Assembly (NCBI RefSeq): GCF_023715605.1
Contig: NZ_JAMBOL010000006.1
Location: 1 to 64,000, forward strand
DNA: 64,000 nt
From: Halalkalibacter oceani
Lineage (GTDB): Bacteria > Bacillota > Bacilli > Bacillales > Bacillaceae_D
Direction: 5' to 3'
Shown here: positions 17,095-24,129 of the stretch, one piece after another
How positions within the stretch are numbered: position 1 is the first letter of the stretch
Layout of the letters: the number at the start of each line of letters is the position of its first letter
Notes under the pieces: model-generated
Seen by the model: only the letters and a program-made list of their open reading frames with translations
Database searches by the model: none
Told to the model about the DNA's origin: nothing
Position numbers and translations under genes: made by a program

Positions 17095-18459
17095 ATGAAT
17101 GTCATTCGAATCGTAGCCGGAACAGGGATGCTAGGGACCGGGTATTCAATTGAAAGCTTTCGTAAAGCGCTTTCCTTAAAACCGGACGTGATAGGCTGTG
17201 ATGCAGGTTCCACTGATCCGGGTCCCTATTATTTAGGAGCGGATCAGCCGATGGTTTCACGAGAAGCAACGAAGCGGGATTTGACTTATATGATTGAAGG
17301 AGCGCTGGAGTACGAAATTCCTCTGCTGATCGGAACGGCGGGAACCGCCGGGACGAATAAACTCGTTGATTGGACTGTCGAGATCGTAGCGGAGATTCTT
17401 CAGGAAAAAAAGATGCACTGTAGAGTTGCGAAAATATATTCCGAGATTTCAACCGATCAGCTGTTGAATTATTATTCACAAGGAAAACTAAAGCCGTTGG
17501 AAAATGCGCCAGAGCTCGGTGAGGAAGAGATTAAACGCCTAAGCAAAGCGGTCGGACAAATGGGGGTAGAGCCATATATTGAAGCATTAAAAAATGACGC
17601 GCAAATCATCATTGCCGGGCGTTCAAGTGATACTTCCATTTATGCCGCCGTTCCGATTATGAAAGGGTTAGAAAATGGAGCTGTCTGGCATGCTGCGAAA
17701 ATATTGGAATGCGGTGCTGGCTGTGTAGTGAACCGGCTTCATCCGGATAGTATGTTTGCGACGATTGGGGAGGATCATTTTGTGATTGAGCCGCCGAATG
17801 AAAAGATGAGCTGTAGCCCGGCAAGCGTGCTCTCACACTTTTTATATGAAAATACAGATCCTTATTACTTAAAGGAGCCTTCAGGTACATTGGATACGAG
17901 TAAAGCAACGTATACAGAGCAGGGAGAGCGGGCTGTCAAAGTGGCAGGGAGTGAATTTCACCGGGCCGATCAGTATACGATTCGAGTGGAGGGCGTCGAA
18001 CTCGTCGGCCATCGCCGGATTTGCATCGGCGGAATCCGTGATCCTTTTGTTTTGAAGCAGCTGTCTGAGTTTCTTGAAGAGGCCTTTCGGGTTGTGAAAA
18101 GAAAAGTGAGCGATAGCTTGGCAATTGAAGAAAATGACTATCAGCTGGCCCATAGAGTCTATGGACAGGCCGGGGTGATGGGGCGGTTAGAGCCGGAGCG
18201 GGAATTTGGCCATGAGGTTGGTCTATTATTCGAAGTCATTGCAGAAACGCCTGAGCAAAGCGAAGCGATTATGGCGATTGCCTGGCATACGCTCCTCCAT
18301 CATCCAATAAAGGAATGGTCCGGTCTAGTCAGCCAGGTCGCTTTCCCTTTCTCCCCTCCGGATGTCAGTATGGGAGAAGTGTTCCGCTTTGCAGTTAATC
18401 ATGTTATCGAAGTGCAGGATCCTTTAGAACTTTTTACGATTGATTACGTTGAGCTGTAA
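17095..18459 (+). CDS. AtuA-family protein (DUF1446)
   Basis: A 454-residue soluble protein of the acyclic terpene utilisation AtuA family. Typical stretches are the N-terminal AGTGMLGTGYS, DVIGCDAGSTDPGPYYLG, LLIGTAGTAGTN, IIAGRSSDTSIYA and ECGAGCVVNRLHPDSMF. The biochemical reaction of this family has not, to my knowledge, been established. It is followed after 12 bases by DUF4387, its usual small partner, and preceded by the tricarboxylate transporter. In this cluster it probably acts on the transported acid or its CoA or hydroxy derivative. GGAGGCGGAAG precedes the ATG. Confidence 0.85.
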   Translation: MNVIRIVAGTGMLGTGYSIESFRKALSLKPDVIGCDAGSTDPGPYYLGADQPMVSREATKRDLTYMIEGALEYEIPLLIGTAGTAGTNKLVDWTVEIVAEILQEKKMHCRVAKIYSEISTDQLLNYYSQGKLKPLENAPELGEEEIKRLSKAVGQMGVEPYIEALKNDAQIIIAGRSSDTSIYAAVPIMKGLENGAVWHAAKILECGAGCVVNRLHPDSMFATIGEDHFVIEPPNEKMSCSPASVLSHFLYENTDPYYLKEPSGTLDTSKATYTEQGERAVKVAGSEFHRADQYTIRVEGVELVGHRRICIGGIRDPFVLKQLSEFLEEAFRVVKRKVSDSLAIEENDYQLAHRVYGQAGVMGRLEPEREFGHEVGLLFEVIAETPEQSEAIMAIAWHTLLHHPIKEWSGLVSQVAFPFSPPDVSMGEVFRFAVNHVIEVQDPLELFTIDYVEL

Positions 18460-18471
18460 AGGGGGAAGAAA

Positions 18472-18780
18472 ATGATGACTTTAGGAAGTGTAGCAAAGCT
18501 GATTCGCTCAAAAAACGCCGGTCCTTTTATGCTGACGATTGATATTATTATGGACAGTGAAGAAAACTATCTGTTAGTGAAACATTCCACCAAGCTGTCT
18601 AAAGCGTTCATTGCTTCTTTATATGATTTAACAGCGGAAGAGATAAGCCTCATATATTGCGATGAGGTGAAAGCTCTCAAAATTTCTTTCCCGAGACCTG
18701 TCAGTTCAGGGGATATTGGCGATGGTGATGTTTTTGGCGGTCAGCAGCACGGACCGCTTGTCGAGCTTGACTTCTCATAA
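18472..18780 (+). CDS. DUF4387 family protein, AtuA partner
   Basis: A 102-residue protein with the DUF4387 pattern: LIRSKNAGPFMLTIDIIM near the start, an internal stretch of conserved hydrophobics, and GDIGDGDVFGGQQHGPL at the C-terminus. In other AtuA-type proteins a comparable small domain accompanies the large one, so the two probably form one enzyme. No signal peptide or membrane segment. GGGGGAAG precedes the ATG. Confidence 0.85.
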   Translation: MMTLGSVAKLIRSKNAGPFMLTIDIIMDSEENYLLVKHSTKLSKAFIASLYDLTAEEISLIYCDEVKALKISFPRPVSSGDIGDGDVFGGQQHGPLVELDFS

Positions 18781-18865
18781 AAACTGCCTGCCGAAAGAAA
18801 AAGTGGTAAAATAAAGGAGCAAAGAGGCAACAGTGAAGTTGTCGAACAAGCGGGAGGCGCTTCTT

Positions 18866-19912
18866 ATGCAAAAAATCCTTTATCTGATCATTGCGATAAC
18901 CGTTGGCGGGTTATGCGCGTTAGGGCAAGTTCCCGCAGGCTGGTTGCTGGGTTCTCTTGTCACGGGCCTTATCTGTGCCTTTTTTATAAAAAAATTATAT
19001 TTTCCTGATAGTTTGTTTAAAGTGGCGCTTGCGATCATTGGCGCAACAATTGGTTTTAGAGTGATTCCCGAGCAGTTTATCACCTACCGCTCATTGTTGC
19101 TGCCTTTTGTTTTTGTGTTCCTGTTAACGATCACAGGGGGATTGCTGCTCGGTAAGTTCATGCAACGTTTTTCAAGCCTGCATCCAAACACGGCTTTTTT
19201 TTGCTGTATGCCGGGTGGCGCTTCGGAAGTCATCGCGCTGAGCAAGGAGTATGGGGCTGACCAGCAGGTTGTGGCTGCGTTCCACACGACGAGAATTACG
19301 GTGTTCGTTCTCTTTATACCACTCATTATCGGATTAAACGTACCGATTCCGGCGCAAAATGGTTCAGCTGGCGGGGTGATGATTGGTGACGCGCTTCTTT
19401 CTTTCGTCTGTATCGGCGGAATCGGTCTTGTCACCCTGTTGCTCGGGAAGCGGATTCCGCTCCCGGGTTCGTCGCTGTTTCTGGCGATTGCGCTCGGGTT
19501 TGTCTTTCATCAATGGGTCGTGCCGACGCTTGAGATTCCCAGCTTTGTTTCCGGCATTGCCCAAGGGCTGATGGGGGCGATTATCGGAATCCGGTTTGAT
19601 AAGGAAACGCTTTTGGAGTTGAAAGAAATTGGCGGTGTCAGTTTAATGACGCTGGCGCTTTATTTTGTAATGAGCTTTGGGCTGGCGGGGCTGTTTTACT
19701 TACTGACGCCGCTTGAGTTCTTCACCAGCCTTTTGAGTGTCGTGCCGGCCGGTGCTGCTGAAATGGCTTCGACCGCGACGGCGCTCCATGTTGAGCCGAT
19801 GATGGTTGCCACCTTGCAAATGATGAGGGTATTAACGCTGTTTGCGGCGTTGCCGTTTTTAATTAAATGGTTTTCAAAGCCGGTCAACGAAAAAAAGAAA
19901 GTGCGGGTTTAA
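18866..19912 (+). CDS. AbrB-family membrane protein (PF05145)
   Basis: A 348-residue integral membrane protein with about ten hydrophobic segments in two repeats. It has the family pattern GQVPAGWLLGSLVTG with CCMPGGASEVIALSKEYGAD in the first half, and a similar VPAGAAEMASTATAL in the second half. Databases label the family AbrB or putative ammonia monooxygenase, but it looks like a transporter; it is unrelated to the AbrB transcription factor. The ATG at 18866 follows GGGAGG; an upstream GTG at 18833 is possible. As last gene before a terminator it probably belongs to the same carboxylate cluster. Confidence 0.85.
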   Translation: MQKILYLIIAITVGGLCALGQVPAGWLLGSLVTGLICAFFIKKLYFPDSLFKVALAIIGATIGFRVIPEQFITYRSLLLPFVFVFLLTITGGLLLGKFMQRFSSLHPNTAFFCCMPGGASEVIALSKEYGADQQVVAAFHTTRITVFVLFIPLIIGLNVPIPAQNGSAGGVMIGDALLSFVCIGGIGLVTLLLGKRIPLPGSSLFLAIALGFVFHQWVVPTLEIPSFVSGIAQGLMGAIIGIRFDKETLLELKEIGGVSLMTLALYFVMSFGLAGLFYLLTPLEFFTSLLSVVPAGAAEMASTATALHVEPMMVATLQMMRVLTLFAALPFLIKWFSKPVNEKKKVRV

Positions 19913-19933
19913 ACGGAATAAGCGGGAAAACAG

Positions 19934-19980
19934 ATCGCCTTAAAGGTTGAACATTCAGCCTTTAAGGCGATTATTTTTTT
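19934..19980 (+). terminator. Terminator of the rraA-abrB cluster
   Basis: ATCGCCTTAAAGG pairs with CCTTTAAGGCGAT over 13 bp, followed by TATTTTTTT. Confidence 0.9.
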
Positions 19981-20030
19981 GGACTCAGTGATCGGAAGTC
20001 ATTCCATCTTACAATGGAAATCAAAAAGCA

Positions 20031-20081
20031 TGTCAGCAAACCTGACAAGGGTGTGGAATCAAAAAAGGAAGAACGTATAAT
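20031..20081 (+). promoter_or_regulatory. TnrA/GlnR box and amt promoter
   Basis: TGTCAGCAAACCTGACA (20031-20047) is an exact match to the Bacillus nitrogen box TGTNA-N7-TNACA. A TATAAT -10 lies at 20076-20081 with no good -35. If transcription starts near 20088, the box is centred at about -49, the position from which TnrA activates promoters such as nrgAB. Activation during nitrogen limitation is therefore expected. Confidence 0.8.
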
Positions 20082-20097
20082 AAGAACTAACAAGAGA

Positions 20098-20120
20098 TGT
20101 CAGCTTCCCTGACGCTGACA
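20098..20120 (+). promoter_or_regulatory. Leader inverted repeat, second nitrogen-box-like site
   Basis: TGTCAGC-N9-GCTGACA is a perfect 7-bp inverted repeat in the expected amt leader. Its first part, TGTCAGCTTCCCTGACG, matches the nitrogen box except for the last base. It could be a downstream repressor site or an RNA hairpin. Confidence 0.5.
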
Positions 20121-20151
20121 TGTTCTATTAATGAGAGGAGAGAGATGAGAA

Positions 20152-21420
20152 ATGGATGCATTAGTACTTATGGATAATCTTTGGGTCATGGTTGCTGCAA
20201 TTTTAGTTTTATTTATGCAAGGTGGATTTATTCTTTTGGAAGCAGGCTCAACAAGAATGAAAAATGCGGGTCATATCGCTGGTAAGACCATTTTCACAGT
20301 CGGTATTGCTTCGCTCGTGTACTGGGCTGTCGGATGGGGCTTCGCCTATGGGGAAGGAAACTCGTTTATCGGGTTGTCTGATTTCTTCTTCGGCGATACT
20401 TCGACGGCAGAAGAAGGATTAGTCGGTTCGGTTGACTTTTTCTTCCAGGTAATGTTTGCGGCGATCGCGTTAACGATTGCTTTCGGCGGTTTCGCAGAGC
20501 GGGCGAAGCTATCAGCTTATCTCGTTTTCGCTGTCTTATTCACTGCTTTTGTTTATCCGATTGTCGCTCACTGGATTTGGGGCGGAGGTTGGTTATCTGA
20601 GCTAGGAAAGCAAGACTTTGCCGGCTCAACGGTTGTTCACTTAACAGGTGCAATGGGGGCATTGGCGGCTACGATTCTATTAAAGCCGCGTTTAGGGAAA
20701 TACAACAAAGATGGTTCAGTCAACGAGATTGCTGGGCACAACCAGGTGTACACGGCATTGGGTGTTTTGATTCTGTGGGTCGGTTGGTTCGGTTTTAACG
20801 CAGGTAGTACATTAGGAGTAGCAGATGCGTTCTTCGGATATGTAGCTCTAAATACGCAATTGGCCGCGGCGGCGGGTGCGGTTGCAGCGCTGTTCATTGC
20901 TTGGGCGATGACAGGAAAATCAGATGTCCCAACAATGTTAAATGGGGCTTTAGCAGGTCTTGTTGCGATCACAGCAAGTTGTGCGTTCGTTGCTCCGTGG
21001 GCAGCTGTTATCATCGGTATTATTGGCGGTCTCATCGTATTCTTCAGTATGAAATTCTTTGATAAAGCCCGGATTGATGATCCGATTTTCGCTTTATCGG
21101 TTCATGGTGTAGCCGGGGTCTGGGGAACGATTTCAACTGGTTTCTTTGCGACACCTGAGCTTGCCGAAATGAATGGTGGTAGTGCCGGCCTCTTCTATGG
21201 CGGAGGACTTGGCCAGTTAGGCGTTCAAACGTTAAGTGTTGTCGCTTGTGGAGCGTTCGCGTTTATCGCGTCTTACATCCTGTTGCTTGTAACGAAAGCC
21301 CTAATTGGCGGCTTGCGTGTAACAGAAGAAGAGGAAATTGTCGGTCTTGACTTAAGTGAGCATGGCAGCTACGGTTATCCTGAAAGCATGCAAGGTCAAA
21401 ATAAAAGCACAGGAGCGTAA
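20152..21420 (+). CDS. amt: Ammonium transporter
   Basis: A 422-residue Amt/Rh-family channel with eleven hydrophobic segments. It shows MQGGFILLEAGSTRMKNAGH, FGGFAERAKLSAY, the pore-lining DFAGSTVVHLTGAMGALAA and SVHGVAGVWGT with the conserved pore histidines. It admits ammonium when nitrogen is scarce. In B. subtilis the next gene is glnK (PII); here it is a nucleotidyltransferase instead. GAGAGGAGAGAGATG lies upstream of the ATG. Regulation by TnrA/GlnR is expected from the promoter. Confidence 0.96.
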   Translation: MDALVLMDNLWVMVAAILVLFMQGGFILLEAGSTRMKNAGHIAGKTIFTVGIASLVYWAVGWGFAYGEGNSFIGLSDFFFGDTSTAEEGLVGSVDFFFQVMFAAIALTIAFGGFAERAKLSAYLVFAVLFTAFVYPIVAHWIWGGGWLSELGKQDFAGSTVVHLTGAMGALAATILLKPRLGKYNKDGSVNEIAGHNQVYTALGVLILWVGWFGFNAGSTLGVADAFFGYVALNTQLAAAAGAVAALFIAWAMTGKSDVPTMLNGALAGLVAITASCAFVAPWAAVIIGIIGGLIVFFSMKFFDKARIDDPIFALSVHGVAGVWGTISTGFFATPELAEMNGGSAGLFYGGGLGQLGVQTLSVVACGAFAFIASYILLLVTKALIGGLRVTEEEEIVGLDLSEHGSYGYPESMQGQNKSTGA

Positions 21421-21422
21421 GC

Positions 21423-22442
21423 ATGTCAGAGGCCAAGGTTTATCCGATGAAGCAAAATGAAGAATGGGATGAATGTAAACAGCAGTTGTATCAGGAACGT
21501 CTTCGTAAGATTCATCAGCAGGAGCATACCTCGACCTCACTTCAACAGAGTCACGAAGAGATAATTGGCAAAGCGGTCAGTCTCGCTTTAAATAGGACTG
21601 AAAGTGAGTGGGGCAGGCCTCCTGCTCACTTTGCTTTCTTTTTAATGGGAAGTGGAGGCAGACTGGAGCAATCTTTTTGGAGCGATCAGGATCATGGTAT
21701 TGTGTTTGAAAGCGAAAATGAAGAGGACCAGAAGTATTTCCTCCATTTAGGAAACGAAATTGTCGATGTGTTGGCCGCGGTTGGCTATGAGCGATGTGAT
21801 GGTAAAGTGATGGCGTCGCATCCGCGCTGGTGCCGCTCGTATTCAAGCTGGGAAGCCCAGCTCAAGCATTGGCTGAGCGAGGATAAATGGGAAACGCTGC
21901 GGCATACACTGACATTTGTTGATGCTCGTCCGATGCAGGGGGAAGACAGGCTGGTCAAGGATTTAAAGTCATTTCTTTTTCAGGAAGTGAAGAAGCATCC
22001 CGGCTATTTGCCGCGGCTGACCGAAAATACAGGGAAGCTGCGGAAAGGGGTCGGGCTGTTCAATCAATTGCTCGTTGAGACAAAAGGGGAGCATATCGGT
22101 AAATTTGATTTGAAGCAGATTGTCCTGTTCCCTTATGTCAATGCGCTTAGACTTCTGGCGATTGAAGAGGAAATCTTCGCTGCTTCGACGCTTGGGCGAT
22201 TTGAAGAGCTTTCTCCGGCATTTGCTTCCGTTAAGGAGCTGAAGCCTTCTTTTGAGAAATTATTGGAAAAAAGACTACAATGGCAAAAGACGACAGAGCG
22301 GTATGGGGACATCCATCACCTTTCCCTCCATGAGCTTAACGATGAAGATAAACAACTGTTGAAAAGCTGGGTAAAGGAAGGTCATCAGCTGTACCGGGAA
22401 ATTGAAAAACGCTATAAAAAGGGTGGATCAACATGGTCATGA
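21423..22442 (+). CDS. DUF294-type nucleotidyltransferase, GlnD-like
   Basis: A 339-residue soluble protein. The DNA polymerase beta-type nucleotidyltransferase site is visible as MGSGGRLEQSFWSDQDHGIV: Gly76-Ser77 and metal ligands Asp88 and Asp90, so the catalytic core is intact. The C-terminal half is helical and matches the DUF294 C-terminal region. The N-terminal domain of GlnD, which uridylylates PII, is the closest well-known relative. No CBS or cyclic-nucleotide domain is present, unlike many relatives. It begins two bases after amt and overlaps the exonuclease gene, so it belongs to the ammonium operon. Target and nucleotide are unknown. Confidence 0.82.
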   Translation: MSEAKVYPMKQNEEWDECKQQLYQERLRKIHQQEHTSTSLQQSHEEIIGKAVSLALNRTESEWGRPPAHFAFFLMGSGGRLEQSFWSDQDHGIVFESENEEDQKYFLHLGNEIVDVLAAVGYERCDGKVMASHPRWCRSYSSWEAQLKHWLSEDKWETLRHTLTFVDARPMQGEDRLVKDLKSFLFQEVKKHPGYLPRLTENTGKLRKGVGLFNQLLVETKGEHIGKFDLKQIVLFPYVNALRLLAIEEEIFAASTLGRFEELSPAFASVKELKPSFEKLLEKRLQWQKTTERYGDIHHLSLHELNDEDKQLLKSWVKEGHQLYREIEKRYKKGGSTWS

Positions 22443-23185
22443 ATTCCATGGTACAACTGGTGAAGCAGCTATCAGGAAAGCTGAGTCCTTCCATTTATAC
22501 GTCGATGCAGCAGCAGTCGGCAGCGGCGCGCCTTTCCCATTTGCGTCAAATACAGCGGGAGCTGAAGCAGGAAGATGTATTGGATAAGAGTTTGGCAGAG
22601 CTGCCTTTTGTCGTTTTTGATTTGGAAACGAGCGGTTTCTACCCTGACAAAGGTGACTGTATTCTATCCATTGGCGCTGTGAAAATGAAGGGGAGCGACA
22701 TTTTAACGGAGGAAACGTTTTACTCAACGATCCAGTGTAAAAAGGAGCCGTCGGATGAGGTGCTTGAGCTGACGGGCCTTACACGGGATGAACTGGCCGC
22801 TTCTCCACCCTTGGCTGAAGTACTGACAGATTTTTATCAATTTACGGGGCACGCGACCTTAGTCGCTCATCATGCAAGTCATGAAAAAAGTTTTATGTCT
22901 CATGCAACATGGCAAACATTACGAACAACCTTTCAGCACCGTATCATCGATACGTCCTTTTTAACCAAAGTGGTAGTACCGACAAAAAAGCTTGTTACGT
23001 TAGATGAATGTTGTGAGTATTTCAATATTCCAGTTCAGAAGAGGCACCATGCTAAGGAAGACGCTCTGATGACAGCAAGACTTTGGCAGGAAAATATACA
23101 CTTAGCGAGGGAAGCTGGCTTTGACACGTTGCGGGACGTCTACACTTTTTTAGCAAAAGGTCGTACAGGAGAAACGTCTAGATAA
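22433..23185 (+). CDS. DnaQ-like 3'-5' exonuclease domain protein
   Basis: A 250-residue protein with an N-terminal helical part and a DEDDh exonuclease domain from about residue 58. Motif I is FDLETSG (Asp63, Glu65). Motif III is HHAKEDALM (His206, Asp210). Motif II reads HHASHEKSF, with Glu151 where the family has Asp, so activity may be altered. It overlaps the nucleotidyltransferase by ten bases. DUF294 proteins are known elsewhere beside such exonucleases and a membrane transporter, so the pair may form a functional unit rather than serve DNA replication. Confidence 0.82.
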   Translation: MVMNSMVQLVKQLSGKLSPSIYTSMQQQSAAARLSHLRQIQRELKQEDVLDKSLAELPFVVFDLETSGFYPDKGDCILSIGAVKMKGSDILTEETFYSTIQCKKEPSDEVLELTGLTRDELAASPPLAEVLTDFYQFTGHATLVAHHASHEKSFMSHATWQTLRTTFQHRIIDTSFLTKVVVPTKKLVTLDECCEYFNIPVQKRHHAKEDALMTARLWQENIHLAREAGFDTLRDVYTFLAKGRTGETSR

Positions 23186-23216
23186 AGAATAGGTGAATGA
23201 AGGAGGAGGGGAGGGA

Positions 23217-23477
23217 GTGAAACCCGATATTCCACGTGAGCAGGCTTGCTTTCCAATTCGAGTTGTAATGGAAATGACAAATCTGTCTGCACGACAAATT
23301 CGTTATTATGAGGAACAAGGTTTAGTGAAGCCCTCACGCAATGAAGGAAACCAGCGAATGTTTTCGATTGAAGATATCGAGCAGTTTCGCGAAATTAAAC
23401 GATTTATTGAACAAGGGGTGAATATCGCGGGAATTAAAGCGATTTTCGCTGCAAAGGAACAGGACAAACGAGACTGA
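23217..23477 (+). CDS. Short GlnR-like MerR-family regulator
   Basis: An 86-residue winged-helix regulator. FPIRVVMEMTNLSARQIRYY, GLVKPSRNEGNQRMFS and IEQGVNIAGIK align closely with the DNA-binding half of B. subtilis GlnR. It stops right after this region, so it lacks the roughly 50-residue C-terminal tail through which GlnR and TnrA sense feedback-inhibited glutamine synthetase. The GTG start at 23217 is preferred because of the strong GGAGGAGGGGAGG upstream; an ATG at 23193 is possible. As last gene of the amt operon behind a nitrogen box it may feed back on its own operon. Confidence 0.82.
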   Translation: MKPDIPREQACFPIRVVMEMTNLSARQIRYYEEQGLVKPSRNEGNQRMFSIEDIEQFREIKRFIEQGVNIAGIKAIFAAKEQDKRD

Positions 23478-23508
23478 TCACTTGAAAAAGGTGGTTGGTC
23501 TCTTTTTT
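23470..23508 (+). terminator. Terminator of the amt operon
   Basis: GAGACTGATCAC pairs with GTGGTTGGTCTC over 12 bp with three G-T pairs, followed by six T. The left arm overlaps the stop codon of the GlnR-like gene. Confidence 0.85.
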
Positions 23509-23567
23509 AAGGTTAGAAAGTTATAAACATTCTCAGAGGTAAGTGTGGGAAAAAATCGAGGAAGACA

Positions 23568-23651
23568 CTGGCTCCGTACGTTACGTTCTCCCTGAAAAAA
23601 CACCACTTTCATGGAAAACAAAGACCGTTGTAACGGCTCCCGCAGTGCTTC
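23568..23651. repeat. Intergenic composite repeat, copy B
   Basis: It begins CTGGCTCCGTACGTTACG and ends TGTAACGGCTCCCGCAGTGC, the same layout as copies at 1401-1485 and 24031-24115 but with a different middle. No gene is seen between 23509 and 23735. Confidence 0.4.
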
Positions 23652-23658
23652 AAAGAAA

Positions 23659-23680
23659 GGCCGCCTATGGCGGTTTTTTT
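23659..23680 (+). terminator. Short GC-rich terminator-like hairpin
   Basis: CCGCC-TAT-GGCGG followed by seven T. It lies downstream of the amt operon terminator and upstream of ywdI. It may be a back-up terminator or end an unseen small transcript. Confidence 0.65.
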
Positions 23681-23735
23681 ATAGGCTTCTCTTTCTGCCT
23701 ATGCTAAGATGATATCAAGAAAGCGAGGGAGTTGA

Positions 23736-24005
23736 ATGAACATACCTGCACAGAAAATTATTCACCATATAGACGTACAAGTTGCGGCGCTGAAAAAGGC
23801 GGCGGCTGCCGGCGAGGCGGTCCGGGTAAGCGAATGTGCCACGGCGATCGAGGCGTATTGCCAGTTGTTGAAAGGGGCAGAGAAGCAAGAGCAAGCTGCC
23901 TCTGTCAACCAGCCGACCGTCACCCCTAAGCCGTTAAGCTTTGTCCAGCCGACACTCCATGAAAAAGAGGAAGATAAGGACAAGGGGAGCTTGTTGGATT
24001 TTTAG
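23736..24005 (+). CDS. ywdI: YwdI family protein (DUF5327)
   Basis: An 89-residue protein of unknown function. The start MNIPAQKIIHHID and the acidic end SLLDF match B. subtilis YwdI, with a helical first half and a Pro/Glu-rich linker. No signal peptide or membrane segment. GCGAGGGAG precedes the ATG. Synteny with ung and ywdK supports the call. Confidence 0.75.
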   Translation: MNIPAQKIIHHIDVQVAALKKAAAAGEAVRVSECATAIEAYCQLLKGAEKQEQAASVNQPTVTPKPLSFVQPTLHEKEEDKDKGSLLDF

Positions 24006-24030
24006 CGTTTAGAAAGTTTAAGGCAGCCGC

Positions 24031-24115
24031 AATGGCTCTGCACGCTGCCCATCTGACAGGAGAAGCCCATTCCTGTCAGATTCCAAAACCTTGCAGCGGC
24101 TCCGCACATTGCTAC
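24031..24115. repeat. Intergenic composite repeat, copy C, with internal hairpin
   Basis: It begins AATGGCTCTGCACGCTGCC, contains a perfect 11-bp hairpin (24051-24081, ATCTGACAGGA and complement) and ends TTGCAGCGGCTCCGCACATT. It lies between the convergent genes ywdI and the acetyltransferase and may also end their transcripts. Confidence 0.45.
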
Positions 24116-24129
24116 TAACAACGGCGACA

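Noticed and set aside
18866-19912. AbrB as transition-state regulator or ammonia monooxygenase
   Set aside because: The sequence is a multi-spanning membrane protein with no SpoVT/AbrB DNA-binding fold and no monooxygenase features.
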